64,000 nt of DNA from JALZKA01 sp963725035 (GTDB taxonomy: Bacteria; Actinomycetota; Thermoleophilia; Solirubrobacterales; 70-9). Below are positions 63,895 to 64,000 of this stretch, in pieces; position 1 is the stretch's first letter; every line of letters begins with the position of its first letter. A model generated the notes under the pieces. That model searched no databases, was not told where the DNA came from, and saw nothing but the letters and a program-made list of their open reading frames with translations. The stretch spans positions 1 through 64,000 of the forward strand of contig CAVRWX010000010.1 in the NCBI GenBank assembly GCA_963725035.1. The letters are read 5' to 3'. The translations under genes and the position numbers were made by a program.

Positions 63895-64000
63895 ATGGCA
63901 GGTCTCACCCGCTGGGTTCTCGCACACAAGCGCATCGTCACGATCAGCTGGATCCTCTTGACGATCGCGGGCATCGCGGCCGCAGGGCCCGCAACCGAAG
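63895..64000 (+). CDS. MMPL/RND-type transporter, N-terminus only (cut by the window edge)
   Basis: ATG 63895 with GGAGG ten bases upstream. MAGLTRWVLAHKRIVTISWILLTIAGIAAAGPATEA reads as a cytoplasmic basic stretch and the first membrane helix of an MMPL/RND-family exporter. Only ~35 residues are visible so the family is provisional. A short tandem repeat ACGTCCCCC (three units, ~63860-63879) precedes the ribosome-binding site. Confidence 0.6.
   Translation, partial: MAGLTRWVLAHKRIVTISWILLTIAGIAAAGPATE

Overview
The window is a high-GC (mostly G/C third positions) chromosomal segment of an actinobacterium-like organism. Several features suggest the Thermoleophilia/Solirubrobacterales: secreted RTX-like repeat proteins in tandem, Tat-exported ferritin-like proteins, a CsbD protein behind a sigma-B-like promoter, FolE2, a family 5 uracil-DNA glycosylase, and an ECF sigma factor beside a small membrane protein. 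That placement is inference. No 16S rRNA or ribosomal protein gene is present to confirm it. About a third of the genes are interrupted by one-base shifts, often near G/C runs, and this includes genes that should be indispensable (sigma-70, holB, threonine aldolase, a tRNA). The simplest reading is residual indel error in the assembly, so frameshifted genes are described here as single reconstructed genes.

Regions 1-9.8 kb and 15.5-33.5 kb form a large cell-surface polysaccharide locus. It contains many GT2 and GT4 glycosyltransferases, at least a dozen methyltransferase modules (FkbM, TylF, CmcI and generic class I, several with an N-terminal zinc ribbon), a flippase, two polytopic candidates for polymerase/ligase, a Wzz-tyrosine autokinase with a near-consensus promoter, a WecA/MraY-like initiating phosphosugar transferase, and a glutamine-dependent asparagine synthetase homologue. 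Multi-domain fusions are common: GT2-GT4-GT2-degenerate methyltransferase; TylF-GT2-CmcI; methyltransferase-coiled coil-methyltransferase. Between these blocks (10-15.5 kb) lie an RTX protein, a secreted glycoside-hydrolase-like protein, an O-antigen ligase family protein with a TPR-like tail, and an ECF sigma factor.

Region 33.7-40.6 kb is the most interesting. It looks like a lasso-peptide-type RiPP cluster: an HPr-kinase-like kinase, a lasso-type cyclase (asparagine synthetase fold without the N-terminal Cys), a precursor peptide with the Y-x2-P...G-x5-T leader motif, a PqqD-like recognition protein, an ABC-2 exporter pair, a nucleotidyltransferase, and a leader peptidase (B2) domain fused in one reading frame to a GT2 glycosyltransferase. 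The B2-glycosyltransferase fusion together with kinase and nucleotidyltransferase suggests a lasso peptide that is phosphorylated and/or glycosylated, made beside a surface-glycan locus.

Region 41-46.6 kb carries exported proteins, including three tandem RTX-like paralogues; two have TTGACC-17 bp-TATGNT promoters. Region 46.6-64 kb is more housekeeping in character: a sugar epimerase, tRNA-Thr(GGT), threonine aldolase, an SDR, tRNA-Tyr next to a degenerate copy, csbD, the primary-type sigma factor, folE2, pgsA, UDG, ferritin-like proteins, two further GT2 enzymes, a DUF2304-type protein, a two-component system, holB-tmk, and the start of an MMPL/RND-type transporter cut by the right edge.
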